Assembly: GCA_903899015.1 (NCBI GenBank)
Contig: CAIUHP010000113.1
Span: 1-64,000, forward strand
Reading direction: 5' to 3'
DNA from: an uncultured Armatimonadota bacterium
Lineage (GTDB): Bacteria > Armatimonadota > Fimbriimonadia > Fimbriimonadales > Fimbriimonadaceae
DNA length: 64,000 bases
Numbering within the stretch: position 1 is the first letter of the stretch; every line of letters starts with the position of its first letter. Made by a program: the position numbers and the translations under genes. The notes beneath the pieces were generated by a model that had not been told where the DNA came from, searched no databases, and saw only the letters and a program-made list of their open reading frames with translations. This document shows, piece by piece, positions 18,662-27,740 of the stretch.

Positions 18662-20086
18662 CTAGAACTTAACTGCCACACCCAGAGCATAGGTTGTTTG
18701 CTTTTGCTTAAAGCCATTCACTGGGTTTGCGCCCGCCTGTATTTGGAAGGTGAGTTGTTGGTTCTTCGGCCCAAATGTGAATTTCGCATCCAAGACCTCA
18801 ACCACCGAGCTCGATACTTGACCTCCGCTACTTATTCCAGCACCCCACTTTTGGAGATAGTAAGAATTGATCGTTCCGTCCAAAGTCGCCCCAAATAACG
18901 ATTGTCCCTTCCAACCGAGCGTTAGTGCAGGTCGAACCAGCCACTGCGGACTACCTACAGTCGCGGTCTGGTCAATTCCTTTTACGTTTCGATAGTAGAT
19001 GTAGCCGAGGTCCGGTCCAAATTCTAAATATGTTCCGTTGAGGCAATCTGCGTTTGCTACGTAATCAGAAGCATTTGACCGACGGTCTCCAAGGCGAATC
19101 CGAGGCTTGTAATAAGTGGATACGTTCGTGAACGACTGTTGTGTATCCATCTCAAAGCCTATGATCGTTACTGCATCACCGACATGAACTAGGTCGGTAA
19201 CTCCATCGTATTTCAAGGAAATTTGAGAGTCCTTAACGTCTGACCTATCGTAGAGAGCACCAGAAAGATCTAGGTTGTAAAAGCTCTGCTCTTTGAAGAG
19301 AAACGATTGAAGCGGATTAGGAACACCTGCATAGGTTATTTCTGGGCTAAAGAGAGTTGCATTTGATCTGTCTGGCTTGTTTGCAGGCCCGGTAAAAAGG
19401 TCTTTTGCCGTTGTGCTCAGATTTGACTTCAAAGTAAAGTTCGCCCGTCCGGTCCAAGATAATTCGTCAGAGTCTGTCGTTCTGACGTTCTTAAAGTGGA
19501 CTGCAGAGCTCAGAAAATGTCGATTCCCTTTGAATCCACCATTAACCGCTAAAGCATCAAGATGAGCTAGGTCAAGCGTTACGATGTAGTTCGCGTTGTA
19601 GCTTCCTTGCCCAATGTCTGTCATATTTGACATCTTAAATGCCCTCATGACAGTCGGGTTAGCAACTTTCGGAAGCAGCACGAGAAGGAGCGATTCAGTT
19701 TTCTTTCCTGGATCAACGATCTGCGCCGCTGTGATTTGGACCCCTCCGTCTTTCCCTTGAGATCGAACGGAAAAGGCTGTGTGGAGATCCTTAAAGCCGT
19801 TATCGGGAGCTATAAAGTCAGAATCCGCCCCATAATTAAATGATTTCTTTCCTAGGTAACTGAAGATTGCGGAAGCATACGAATCAATATCGTTAGCAGT
19901 CCTTTCGCCAGCGACTTGTTCGATGTAGGCTTTGAAGTCCGATTTAGTCAACGTCAACCCTACAAGAGGGGTTGCCTTAGTAACAGGCAGACCATGGGCG
20001 CTGATCATCTTTTGACCCGCAAAATAAACGTCTGCGAACTGAAAAGGTACAGGAACTTTCTTTGTGGTGTCTGTTTGAGCCGCCAA
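18662..20086 (-). CDS. Exported beta-barrel-like protein of unknown function, N-terminus broken
   Basis: The open frame encodes 474 residues rich in alternating hydrophobic and polar strands, with many Tyr/Gly/Asn residues and a C-terminal phenylalanine (LGVAVKF), as seen in outer-membrane barrels. I do not recognise the family. The only start in this open frame is TTG at 20086, which would leave out the signal peptide. In the same frame upstream lies ATG at 20158 followed by a signal-like sequence, but codon 11 is TAA (see the next feature). So the gene is either a recent pseudogene, a sequencing error, or translated from TTG without export. Base composition is more AT-rich than its neighbours. 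Confidence 0.6.
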   Translation of the reverse strand: MAAQTDTTKKVPVPFQFADVYFAGQKMISAHGLPVTKATPLVGLTLTKSDFKAYIEQVAGERTANDIDSYASAIFSYLGKKSFNYGADSDFIAPDNGFKDLHTAFSVRSQGKDGGVQITAAQIVDPGKKTESLLLVLLPKVANPTVMRAFKMSNMTDIGQGSYNANYIVTLDLAHLDALAVNGGFKGNRHFLSSAVHFKNVRTTDSDELSWTGRANFTLKSNLSTTAKDLFTGPANKPDRSNATLFSPEITYAGVPNPLQSFLFKEQSFYNLDLSGALYDRSDVKDSQISLKYDGVTDLVHVGDAVTIIGFEMDTQQSFTNVSTYYKPRIRLGDRRSNASDYVANADCLNGTYLEFGPDLGYIYYRNVKGIDQTATVGSPQWLVRPALTLGWKGQSLFGATLDGTINSYYLQKWGAGISSGGQVSSSVVEVLDAKFTFGPKNQQLTFQIQAGANPVNGFKQKQTTYALGVAVKF

Positions 20087-20158
20087 AATCGCTGAAGTAC
20101 AGATAGTGTTGAGTACAACAAGCGATTATAATCTAGTAAATGCAAGTTTAGGACGCAT
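20087..20158 (-). pseudogene. Signal-peptide coding segment interrupted by an in-frame TAA
   Basis: Read on the minus strand from ATG 20158, the frame gives MRPKLAFTRL, then TAA at 20128-20126, then SLVVLNTICTSAILAAQTD running without a shift into the large ORF below. Replacing the stop with any residue would give a textbook signal peptide with an AxA-like cleavage site (LAA-Q). The distance 20158 to 20086 is exactly 24 codons. No strong ribosome site was seen before the ATG. Confidence 0.6.
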
Positions 20159-20411
20159 CTGAGCACGTTACCGGACAGACTTTGTCCTTTGCAAGGTATG
20201 CATGTTAATTTATGCTGCTTAAGATAAATTTGTTCACTTTGAAAGGCCTTCAACTTGATGTGAATGTTAGACTGGCAGCTCAGAAACCACCGCAGTGTCC
20301 TAATACAGCTCAATACTTCCCTGCTTGCTCACGAGGAAGTATCCCGTTGCACCAACCAGAGGATCAGCAAATTACCCGGCAAGAATTTGATGGTGCGGGT
20401 ACGCTGAAAAC

Positions 20412-21131
20412 ATGGCATCCGCAGAATTACAGCGCCTTTGGAAGCTGAGCAAGATCGATTCTGGACTTGTTGAGATTCGGCACAAAGCGGCCAATTTAGA
20501 TGTCGGTAAAAAGATTCTCGCCGAGATTGAAGAACTTAAGAAGCGAGATGCCGCTGATGGCGGAGGCTACCGAAAGTTGGCAGCTGAGCTCGCTGACCTC
20601 GAACTGGCACAAAAGAGCCTCGAAGAAAAGATCAAAAAGGTCGAAAAAGAGCTTTATGGCGGCAAGATTGTAAACCCTCGAGAAGTTGAAAACTTCGAAA
20701 AAGAAATTGCCATCTTCAAGAGACAGCGAGATGCAAACGACGAGAAGATCCTTGCCTTATGGGAAGTCATTCCACCCGCGAAGGAACTCTCTGAAAAGAT
20801 CGACAAGCTAATCGCTATCAAGCAAGCTGAGTTAGCCGAGAAAAAGAAGGCGGCAATCGCTCTTAAAGGACAGTTAGAAACAGAATTCGCCCGCCTAACC
20901 AAACTTCGACCAGACGCGACACGTGGCATTCCCCCGATCTTAATGGCAAAGTACGACGGTATTCGCCAGCGAAATGGTGGCATCGGCATGGCTGAGGTTA
21001 CAAAAAAACAAACTTGCAGCCATTGTGGAACCGTCATGCCAGAAAGGACTGTTCAAGGTCTTAAAGACGACAAGGTGATCTCATGCGAATCCTGCCACTC
21101 AATGCTCTATTACACGGAAGGCGTAGTCTAA
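20412..21131 (+). CDS. Coiled-coil C4-type zinc-ribbon protein (DUF164 family)
   Basis: A 239-residue cytoplasmic protein with a long charged coiled coil (about residues 10-180) and a C-terminal zinc ribbon formed by CSHCGT and CESCHS. The GGKIVNPREVENFEKEI segment in the coil turn and the RNGGIGMAEV lead-in to the ribbon are hallmarks of the DUF164 (zf-RING_7) family. Its precise role is not established. The last 49 bases overlap the start of the following exported protein gene. Confidence 0.88.
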   Translation: MASAELQRLWKLSKIDSGLVEIRHKAANLDVGKKILAEIEELKKRDAADGGGYRKLAAELADLELAQKSLEEKIKKVEKELYGGKIVNPREVENFEKEIAIFKRQRDANDEKILALWEVIPPAKELSEKIDKLIAIKQAELAEKKKAAIALKGQLETEFARLTKLRPDATRGIPPILMAKYDGIRQRNGGIGMAEVTKKQTCSHCGTVMPERTVQGLKDDKVISCESCHSMLYYTEGVV

Positions 21132-21895
21132 AAGCGCTTAGCCTCATCGCAATTGGACTAACTTGCGGCAGTTGCGCCCGGTTCCCAGCATCGGGAGCCG
21201 CCGGTTTTTCTGCCATCACCTTTACCTGTAAGGTCGCTGGAAAGATTAACACGTCCGTTGACAGCGATCCGTCCACTTACTACGTTTACGATGTCGCGCT
21301 TTCCGCATCGCCTGATCCCAATCCGTTGCCTAACCTGGCTCCGGTTCCTGTCATCAACTCAAGTAATCCAAACGGTCGTGTAGCTGGGTCGCCAACTCAC
21401 TTCATCGAATACAATTCCCTGGCACCGACGACTTCGGCCCCCTTCACACTTTATCGGTTTGCAAAGTCTTCAGAGATTTCGAATCCGAATGATCCAACGA
21501 ACCCGATAAACCTTGCGGTCTTTTCCCAATCAACGCGTGGGCAGATCATTAACTTTACGACTCCGTCAACGGGTGGAGATCCGGCAACGCTTTCATTCAC
21601 CGTTTACACAAACATGCTAGCCGACACCGATGCGGACGCGAAAGCGCTTCGATCTTTACAAGTGAATATCCTTTCGATGACTCGTTTGGCCAATCAAGGC
21701 TCAGGCACTCGGGTGATCGACGCTTTAGGAGACAGTCGGTCGGTTTCGGGTCTAAACAACTTCCTCCAAATCAATCTGCTCAGAGCCGGCACCTACAACA
21801 ACTCGGCAAGTTTTGAGCCGACGGGCGACACTTTTGGAGGCACCGATCCGGATATCGATATTGTCGACTATTCGATCACAGTCACCCCTCCTTAG
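21083..21895 (+). CDS. Secreted or lipid-anchored protein of unknown function
   Basis: A 270-residue protein with an N-terminal export signal (RRSLKALSLIAIGLTCGSC) whose CGSC could serve as a weak lipobox. The mature part is Asn/Thr/Ser/Pro-rich and probably all beta; no family is recognised. The start ATG lies inside the zinc-ribbon gene, 49 bases before its stop, in another frame; it is preceded by AAGGTGA, and no later in-frame start would keep the signal sequence. The overlap suggests translation coupled to the upstream gene. Confidence 0.75.
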   Translation: MRILPLNALLHGRRSLKALSLIAIGLTCGSCARFPASGAAGFSAITFTCKVAGKINTSVDSDPSTYYVYDVALSASPDPNPLPNLAPVPVINSSNPNGRVAGSPTHFIEYNSLAPTTSAPFTLYRFAKSSEISNPNDPTNPINLAVFSQSTRGQIINFTTPSTGGDPATLSFTVYTNMLADTDADAKALRSLQVNILSMTRLANQGSGTRVIDALGDSRSVSGLNNFLQINLLRAGTYNNSASFEPTGDTFGGTDPDIDIVDYSITVTPP

Positions 21896-21920
21896 TCGCT
21901 AAATCACCACGAGCAAGTAA

Positions 21921-22853
21921 ATGCCGGGTTTACTAGCGGCAATGCCTCGCGTTTCGATTCTGCTTACGTGTTACAACCATATCAAGTACCTCCCACCATG
22001 CTTGGAAGGGGTGCGGAATCAAACGTTTACGGACTTCGAGATCCTTGCAATCGACGATGGTTCGACCGACGGTACTCGCGAGTGGCTCAGCCAGCAGCCA
22101 GATATTCGGTGCATCTTCAATGAAACGAACCTCGGAACCTACGAAACGCTGAATGTCGGTCTGGCTGAAGCAAAAGGCGAACTCATTGCCGTGCTTAACG
22201 ACGACGACCTGTGGGAGCCGACCAAACTCCAACGTCAGATTGAGCTACTAGATTCCCATCCAAAGGTTGGACTCGTTCACACCGGAGGCACTTTCATTGA
22301 TGGCCAAGGCAACCGAATTGAAGGAAATCCACTTGGATTTGCCTTTCCTCGATTCGAGACGGGCGACATTCTGCTCGGATTGGTCTACGAGAACAAAATC
22401 ATTGCGAGCGCGGCCCTTGCAAGGCGAGCGTGCTTCGATCAAGTCGGAAAGTTTAACTCCGCCTATTTCGGCTCGGGCGATTGGGAAATGTGGTTCCGAA
22501 TTGCCGAGAAGTTCGACGTTGGATATGTGGATGAACCGCTGACCAATTACCGAGTTCATGGTGCCAATGCTAGCCACAAGCTCGAGAAGATTTGGAGAGA
22601 TGACGAGGCGTTGAGAGATTGGATTGCACCCCGTATCAAGGATCTGGGTTCACGTTTTCCAAGCTCAGACGCTCAAAAAGCCCAGGCTTTTAACTTCGCC
22701 GCCCTTGGCACCGTAAGAACATTGAACGGCAACTCGCAACAAGGTAGGCAAGCCTATGCTCAGTCCATCCGGCTGGACCGTGTTCGGTGGAAATCTTATC
22801 TTCGCTATGCGGCTACGTTTCTGCCTAGCAAAGTCTTCCGAAAACTTCTCTAA
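21921..22853 (+). CDS. Family 2 glycosyltransferase (GT-A)
   Basis: The N-terminal half is a standard GT2 domain: VSILLTCYNH, the nucleotide-sugar site DFEILAIDDGSTDGTREWL, the metal-binding LNDDDLWEP and the acceptor-side GSGDWEMWFRIAEKF. It adds a sugar from a nucleotide donor to a growing glycan, probably surface polysaccharide or protein glycan. No membrane helix, so cytoplasmic or membrane-associated. Two starts are possible, ATG 21921 and ATG 21942; the second gives the more usual short N-terminus (MPRVSILL), but neither has a clear ribosome site. The cysteine desulfurase gene begins five bases later. Confidence 0.88.
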   Translation: MPGLLAAMPRVSILLTCYNHIKYLPPCLEGVRNQTFTDFEILAIDDGSTDGTREWLSQQPDIRCIFNETNLGTYETLNVGLAEAKGELIAVLNDDDLWEPTKLQRQIELLDSHPKVGLVHTGGTFIDGQGNRIEGNPLGFAFPRFETGDILLGLVYENKIIASAALARRACFDQVGKFNSAYFGSGDWEMWFRIAEKFDVGYVDEPLTNYRVHGANASHKLEKIWRDDEALRDWIAPRIKDLGSRFPSSDAQKAQAFNFAALGTVRTLNGNSQQGRQAYAQSIRLDRVRWKSYLRYAATFLPSKVFRKLL

Positions 22854-22858
22854 CCCAC

Positions 22859-24019
22859 ATGGCTCGCACGATCCCAAGTCAACGTATCTATCTTGATAAC
22901 GCGGCCACCACTCCGTTGTGCGCCGAATCTCGGCAAGCAATGCTTCCCTGGTTGGAACAAGGTTACGGTAACCCGTCGAGCCTCCATCAAGAAGGCAGAA
23001 AGGCGAAGGACGCGATTGATTCCGCGCGAGAGGTTCTAAGTAATGATCTTGGATGTCTGTTTGCAGAAGTTCTATTCACATCAGGTGGAACCGAGTCGGC
23101 GAACCTTGCAATTGTCGGTACCGCCCTCAATCACGTTGGTTCCTCAAGAAATCGGATCTTGCTTGGAGCAAGTGAGCATCACTGTGTCATCAACACTGAG
23201 TCCACCCTGCGTGCGTTAGGATTCCAAGTCGAATTCCTACCGGTGGACGGTCAGGCAAGAGTTGATATTCAAGCTTTGTCCGATAAGTTGAGCGAAGACG
23301 TTTTGCTCGTTAGTACGATGCATGCTAACAACGAATTGGGAACGATCCAGCCAATTCGCGAAATCGCTGACATCGTTCATGGACAGGGATCAATGCTCCA
23401 CACCGACGCAGTTCAATCGTTCCACGCCCCAGGACAAAACTGGAAAGTCTCAGACCTAGACGCCGATTTAGTTACCATGTCGGCGCACAAGATATATGGT
23501 CCCAAAGGTGCAGGAGCCATTTACATCCGAGCTGGCGTCAAACTCAAACCCTTGGTTGTAGGTGGGGGCCAAGAGCGAGAAATGCGCGGAGGCACCGAAA
23601 ACGTAGCTGCAATCGCCGGTTTCGCTGCCGCGGTTGCTCTTGCTAGACCAAATTCCGACCCCATACAATCTGCGAGAGAAGCACTGATTAGCGAACTAGC
23701 GAATCTAGGTGCAATCGCCACCGTTATCGATCGATCGAATGTCTTGTCAGGACATGCGCACGTACGATTTCCCGATATAGATGCGGAAACGATGCTGATC
23801 GTTTTGGATCGATTAGGACTGAGTGCAAGTAGCGGAGCCGCTTGCTCAAGCGGCAGTATCGAGCCGAGCCATGTACTTGAGGCATGCGGATATTCAGCAG
23901 AAGAATCTAAATATGGACTGAGATTCAGTTTTGGAAGGGACGCTACGGCTGCACTGGCTCATGATGCCATTCAGATTGTTCAGTCTGCCGTCGACCAGAT
24001 CCGATCCCGAAAAGATTAG
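22859..24019 (+). CDS. Cysteine desulfurase (NifS/IscS family)
   Basis: PLP enzyme that takes sulfur from cysteine for Fe-S clusters or thio-modified tRNA. Seen: YLDNAATTPL at the start, FTSGGTESANLA, HANNELGTIQP, the PLP lysine in MSAHKIYGPKGAGA, RGGTENVAAIAGFA, and the active-site loop SSGAACSSGSIEPSHVL with the catalytic Cys. 386 residues, group I-like. There is no scaffold protein or IscR next to it; it is packed behind a glycosyltransferase, so which sulfur pathway it serves is open. Confidence 0.93.
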   Translation: MARTIPSQRIYLDNAATTPLCAESRQAMLPWLEQGYGNPSSLHQEGRKAKDAIDSAREVLSNDLGCLFAEVLFTSGGTESANLAIVGTALNHVGSSRNRILLGASEHHCVINTESTLRALGFQVEFLPVDGQARVDIQALSDKLSEDVLLVSTMHANNELGTIQPIREIADIVHGQGSMLHTDAVQSFHAPGQNWKVSDLDADLVTMSAHKIYGPKGAGAIYIRAGVKLKPLVVGGGQEREMRGGTENVAAIAGFAAAVALARPNSDPIQSAREALISELANLGAIATVIDRSNVLSGHAHVRFPDIDAETMLIVLDRLGLSASSGAACSSGSIEPSHVLEACGYSAEESKYGLRFSFGRDATAALAHDAIQIVQSAVDQIRSRKD

Positions 24020-24073
24020 GCCCGCAAAGACCGTAGGAACCTTATTCGAAACCTTTCCGGTTAATATAGGTCT

Positions 24074-24616
24074 ATGCAACCTCGATCCAAACTTACTTCT
24101 TTGGCCCTAATGGCTACCATGGTCGGTACTTGTGCTCTCGCATCAGCCGCGAACCCTTCCGCAAAGAGCGTTATAGCGGCGGCCTCGGCTAAGGCTAAAG
24201 CAGAGAAGAAAAATGTTATGGTGATCTTCCATGCATCATGGTGTGGATGGTGCCACCGAATGGATGCATTCTTGGAGTCACCGGAATTTAAAGCAGCATT
24301 TGATAAGAGCTACGTCATCACTCACGTCGACGTGTTGGAGCAACCCGCAAAGAAGGACCTCGAGAATGCAGGTGGCGTGGACCTCATGACCCAGCTTGGC
24401 GGCAAAGATGCTGGTCTTCCGTTCTTTGCGATTCTAAATCCCAGTGGAATAAAGATTTCTGACTCACTCCTTTCCGATGGCAAAAACATGGGTTTCCCTT
24501 CAGAGCCTCAAGAAATTGCCGGATTCAAAACTTTGCTTGAAAAGTCCGCACCCAAAATGAGCCGATCCGACATTTCAAAGATCACGGCTTTCTTGTCAGT
24601 CAAGAAAACTCACTGA
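24074..24616 (+). CDS. Exported thioredoxin-fold protein
   Basis: A signal peptide (LTSLALMATMVGTCALASA) is followed by a thioredoxin-like domain with the redox motif WCGWCH (ASWCGWCHRMDAF) and a cis-proline region GLPFFAILNPSG. The order and spacing resemble DUF255/thioredoxin-7-type periplasmic proteins. It probably acts as a periplasmic disulfide reductase or isomerase. 180 residues. Its last seven bases overlap the convergent LolA-like gene. Confidence 0.87.
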   Translation: MQPRSKLTSLALMATMVGTCALASAANPSAKSVIAAASAKAKAEKKNVMVIFHASWCGWCHRMDAFLESPEFKAAFDKSYVITHVDVLEQPAKKDLENAGGVDLMTQLGGKDAGLPFFAILNPSGIKISDSLLSDGKNMGFPSEPQEIAGFKTLLEKSAPKMSRSDISKITAFLSVKKTH

Positions 24617-25893
24617 TTCATGATCTTTATTTCGGGCAGAGGCAATGCCTTGGCTCTGCCCGACTCAACTGAAAACGCAATTCCTCTTGGCATCTCTCCC
24701 AAGGAACTGTATCGATACTGAACTTTGCTTTCAGACAAGATCCGACCTCGTCGATCAACAGTTACCGATTCAAGACTATCCAAAAGGTGGTTATCTTCTC
24801 GTACGAACAGGGCCGTACTCGGATTCACTTTTGATATTTGGATGATCGAAGCCATGCCGTTTCCGGTATCCACGGCTCCTTTCAGCGCCACGGTTGCCTG
24901 AGTTGGGAATAGGTCGCCAAATGGAACGCGATTCGCCACGATCTTTCGAATAATCGGGTCAACTTCGCATCCCACTGCAACCACGTATTCGGCGATTAAC
25001 GGTCGCGGCGCTTTGCCTTGATAAAACTGTTTTGTCCGCTTGTTGAAAACGGAGAGGATGGTCCCATCATACGACCAAACAAAGGTCGCACGGTCTTCCT
25101 TGAGACGTCGTCCGCCCATATAAAGGTGGCTTGTTCCTTCTTTAGAAGCAACTTCGACTACGCCGAACTTTAGGCCCGCGTAGGCTTTAGTCATCTTGTC
25201 GACCACCGATTTAGCAGCGGCATTTGCAAATTTAGGAGGTGCGGCCTTGACCGTGAACGTGTAGACCTGATTCGCGTCTTTCGGAATATGAAGCCCAAGC
25301 GAAACGGCTGATTGGTAATGAAGCATCCAATGGAGTTTCGACTTTGGAATTCGAATCATGACCTCAGACAGAAGGGGCTGGGCTCCCTCGAAGCGGAACA
25401 TCGTTTCCGAATCCTTGGACCTTCTTAAGAGCGTTGTAGTGCTACCGTTCTTACTGATACTCCAATCTCGAAACAATCGAAACTGGGCAAAGAAATTCTT
25501 CATCGTCGCCGGATCAAGCGCCAACGTCAATGCATCGGGAAGGGGCCCTAAGACGCTGACGAGGCGAGTCGTGACCGAACCGTTTTCTTTATTTGATCGA
25601 GTCAAATACTCGTTCGCAACTGCGTCGTAGGCGGTCAGCTTATCTTGAGTGAGCAATATCGAACGGTCACTACGATCAACCGCTTGGGTCGCCGGCTCTC
25701 TCAAACGCAGGAGCGAGGTGGACTTCATCGTCGAGAAGTTGAAAGTCACCTGTTCATGCTTGCCAGGCACGGTCGTGTCTGTTTGAACTTGAACCGAGTA
25801 AGTGGTCAGGCGGATTCGGGCCGCAATAGCCGAATCAAAGATTTCCTGAGCATTCGAACGAGCCAGTAACAGGACGACAGTTGCCGCGATCAT
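24610..25893 (-). CDS. Exported protein with two LolA-like halves, function unknown
   Basis: A 427-residue protein with a short N-terminal signal (MIAATVVLLLARSNAQE). Two consecutive halves (about residues 20-205 and 215-420) each look like the LolA/DUF2092 half-barrel that binds lipids: long beta hairpins, FRFEG-type turns, then SVTVDRRGRILSES near the end. This is a fold-level guess from pattern only. It is the last gene of the gltX-hisD-ABC convoy, 19 bases behind the second permease. Confidence 0.65.
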   Translation of the reverse strand: MIAATVVLLLARSNAQEIFDSAIAARIRLTTYSVQVQTDTTVPGKHEQVTFNFSTMKSTSLLRLREPATQAVDRSDRSILLTQDKLTAYDAVANEYLTRSNKENGSVTTRLVSVLGPLPDALTLALDPATMKNFFAQFRLFRDWSISKNGSTTTLLRRSKDSETMFRFEGAQPLLSEVMIRIPKSKLHWMLHYQSAVSLGLHIPKDANQVYTFTVKAAPPKFANAAAKSVVDKMTKAYAGLKFGVVEVASKEGTSHLYMGGRRLKEDRATFVWSYDGTILSVFNKRTKQFYQGKAPRPLIAEYVVAVGCEVDPIIRKIVANRVPFGDLFPTQATVALKGAVDTGNGMASIIQISKVNPSTALFVREDNHLLDSLESVTVDRRGRILSESKVQYRYSSLGEMPRGIAFSVESGRAKALPLPEIKIMNQ

Positions 25894-25912
25894 CCGCGCG
25901 ACTTTACCATTC

Positions 25913-26752
25913 TCAAGGCTTCCCTAGCCCGGCAGGAGTCCGATTTCTACCAAGAAGCCCCGCCAAAGCGATAATCGTTACCAAATAAGGCAATGCTGCC
26001 CATAGCTGGGAAGGAAGTTGAGCTCCAAAAAGTGGCGTACCCTGAAGCTGAAGGCGAAGCGCGCTAAAGAACCCAAAGACGACGCAAGCCATAAACGTTG
26101 GCAAGGGTCTCCATCCACCCAAGATCAGAGCCGCTAACGCGATATAGCCTCGACCAGACGTCATGTTGTCGGTAAAGACTCCGGTGTAGGCAACAAGTTC
26201 GACTCCTGCGATACCCGTCAAAATTCCGGTTGCAAGTAACCCAAACAGCCGAACCCTGATCGGCTGGATACCCATTAGTCGAGCCTTGTCTGGGTCGCTT
26301 CCGACTGCCATCAGCCGCAGTCCACCTCGAGTCTGACGCGAGTAAAACCACAGCAAAAATGGAACGACGATTCCTGCGACACAGAACACGGAGATAGGCA
26401 GGTGAGGCAAACCGCTTCCGTGCGCCGGATCGCTCAGCTTGAGATAAAGGAAATTTGTTCCGCCGGCAGCAACCGCATTGATCGCCATTCCTGAAATAAC
26501 GTGGTCTATGTGATATACCTGGGTGGCTAACCAATGGACGAAGCTCAGCACAGTTGCGGCTACGACTCCAGCAATCATCTGCCCGACTGGACCGTAATGG
26601 GCCGCCGCAAGAGCTCCGACACAAGCCGCCATCAACATCATGCCTTCAAGACCAATGTTGATCACGCCGCCACGTTCACTGGTATATCCCCCCATTGCCG
26701 CAAGAATGAGTGGCGTAGAAAACAGGATCGTGAGAACAAGCAAGTTAAGCAT
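25913..26752 (-). CDS. BMP-type nucleoside/sugar ABC importer, permease 2
   Basis: Belongs to the branched-chain amino acid/ribose permease superfamily, YufQ/NupQ/BmpD type. Motifs: SERGGVINIGLEGMML near the N-terminus, GLRLMAVGSDPDKARLMGI in the cytoplasmic loop, and TSGRGYIALAALILGGW. About eight to nine membrane helices. Start ATG 26752 (ORF track start 26788 is inside the preceding gene's end); it overlaps the stop of permease 1 by eight bases, so translation is coupled. Confidence 0.9.
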   Translation of the reverse strand: MLNLLVLTILFSTPLILAAMGGYTSERGGVINIGLEGMMLMAACVGALAAAHYGPVGQMIAGVVAATVLSFVHWLATQVYHIDHVISGMAINAVAAGGTNFLYLKLSDPAHGSGLPHLPISVFCVAGIVVPFLLWFYSRQTRGGLRLMAVGSDPDKARLMGIQPIRVRLFGLLATGILTGIAGVELVAYTGVFTDNMTSGRGYIALAALILGGWRPLPTFMACVVFGFFSALRLQLQGTPLFGAQLPSQLWAALPYLVTIIALAGLLGRNRTPAGLGKP

Positions 26753-27740
26753 CCTTAGACACCTTGCGATATCGAATCGCGGCTGCAATCAGAATCAACA
26801 TTCCAAGGACAACGGTCGTGATTCCCTTCGGAATCCCGTCAATCTGCAAGGCAGTTCCCCCTTTGCTCAGGACACCAAAAAGAAAGCTTGAAGGCAAAAC
26901 CGCATAGGCGCTATTCCCTGCGAGAAGCGCGACACCTAACGCATCAAACCCGTAACCAGGAGAGAAGCCATCATAGAACCGTCCTTCATAAGCAAGGACT
27001 TGAATTGCGCCTGCGAGCCCGCCCAGGGCCCCCGAGATCGACATCGCTACGACGGTAACTTTTTGAGGCGAGATACCCGCAAACCTTGCGGCGATTCGAT
27101 TGGCACCAACCGCTTGCAATTCATATCCAGCGACCGTTTTCTTCAGCCAAATGGCCATGCCCACTGCAAGCAAGATTCCGATGACCAATGCAAAGTTGAT
27201 TTGAACGGGAGGGTTGCTATAAATCCACGGTAAACGACTTGAAGCATCGACATAAGGCGTCGCGGTATCGGCTTGCTTTGGGTCCTTGATCGGCCCTGAA
27301 ACCAGCGCTGCGGCGAAGAGCGCCGCGACGTTGTTGAGCATGATGGTGGTAATCACTTCGTGCCCGTTTCGATAAGCTTTAATCAATCCCGCAGGAAGGG
27401 CCCATAACGCTCCTGCCAACATCCCCACAAGCACGCCCAGTACCATGCCTAGAATTCCATGAAATCGTGTGGCAACGATCGCACAACAACACGCGCCCGC
27501 CAGAAGTTGACCTTCGACTCCAATATTGAAGAGTCCCGCTCTTAAAGCAATGAAGACTGCTAAACCGCATATCAAGAGCGGGGTCGTCTCTTTGAGAGTG
27601 CCGGCAATCGCCGAAGGCGTGCCCAAGCTTCCATGGATCAATGTCTGAAGACTTTCAATTGGGCTTGCATGAGCCACTAAAACCGCGCCTGCCAAGATCG
27701 CGCAAGCTCCTACGATTAGGGCGATTAATCTCCAGATCAT
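26745..27740 (-). CDS. BMP-type nucleoside/sugar ABC importer, permease 1
   Basis: Partner permease (YufP/NupP type). Motifs: ALRAGLFNIGVEGQLLAG, NGHEVITTIMLNNVA and the cytoplasmic loop AVGANRIAARFAGISPQKV. About nine to ten helices. The ORF track starts at 27842, but ATG 27740 (MIWRLIALIVGACAILAGAV) overlaps the ATPase stop in an ATGA arrangement and starts directly with the first helix. Probably forms a heterodimer with permease 2. Confidence 0.9.
   Translation of the reverse strand: MIWRLIALIVGACAILAGAVLVAHASPIESLQTLIHGSLGTPSAIAGTLKETTPLLICGLAVFIALRAGLFNIGVEGQLLAGACCCAIVATRFHGILGMVLGVLVGMLAGALWALPAGLIKAYRNGHEVITTIMLNNVAALFAAALVSGPIKDPKQADTATPYVDASSRLPWIYSNPPVQINFALVIGILLAVGMAIWLKKTVAGYELQAVGANRIAARFAGISPQKVTVVAMSISGALGGLAGAIQVLAYEGRFYDGFSPGYGFDALGVALLAGNSAYAVLPSSFLFGVLSKGGTALQIDGIPKGITTVVLGMLILIAAAIRYRKVSKDA

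Noticed and set aside
18517-18717. 66-residue minus ORF across the 18621 hairpin.
   Set aside because: It lies over the hairpin and over the end of the barrel-like gene, with no start signal or conservation evidence.
20005-20313. Minus-strand ORF of 102 residues upstream of the barrel-like gene.
   Set aside because: It overlaps the start of the barrel-like frame and has no signal, domain or ribosome site; the in-frame signal-peptide remnant explains this region better.
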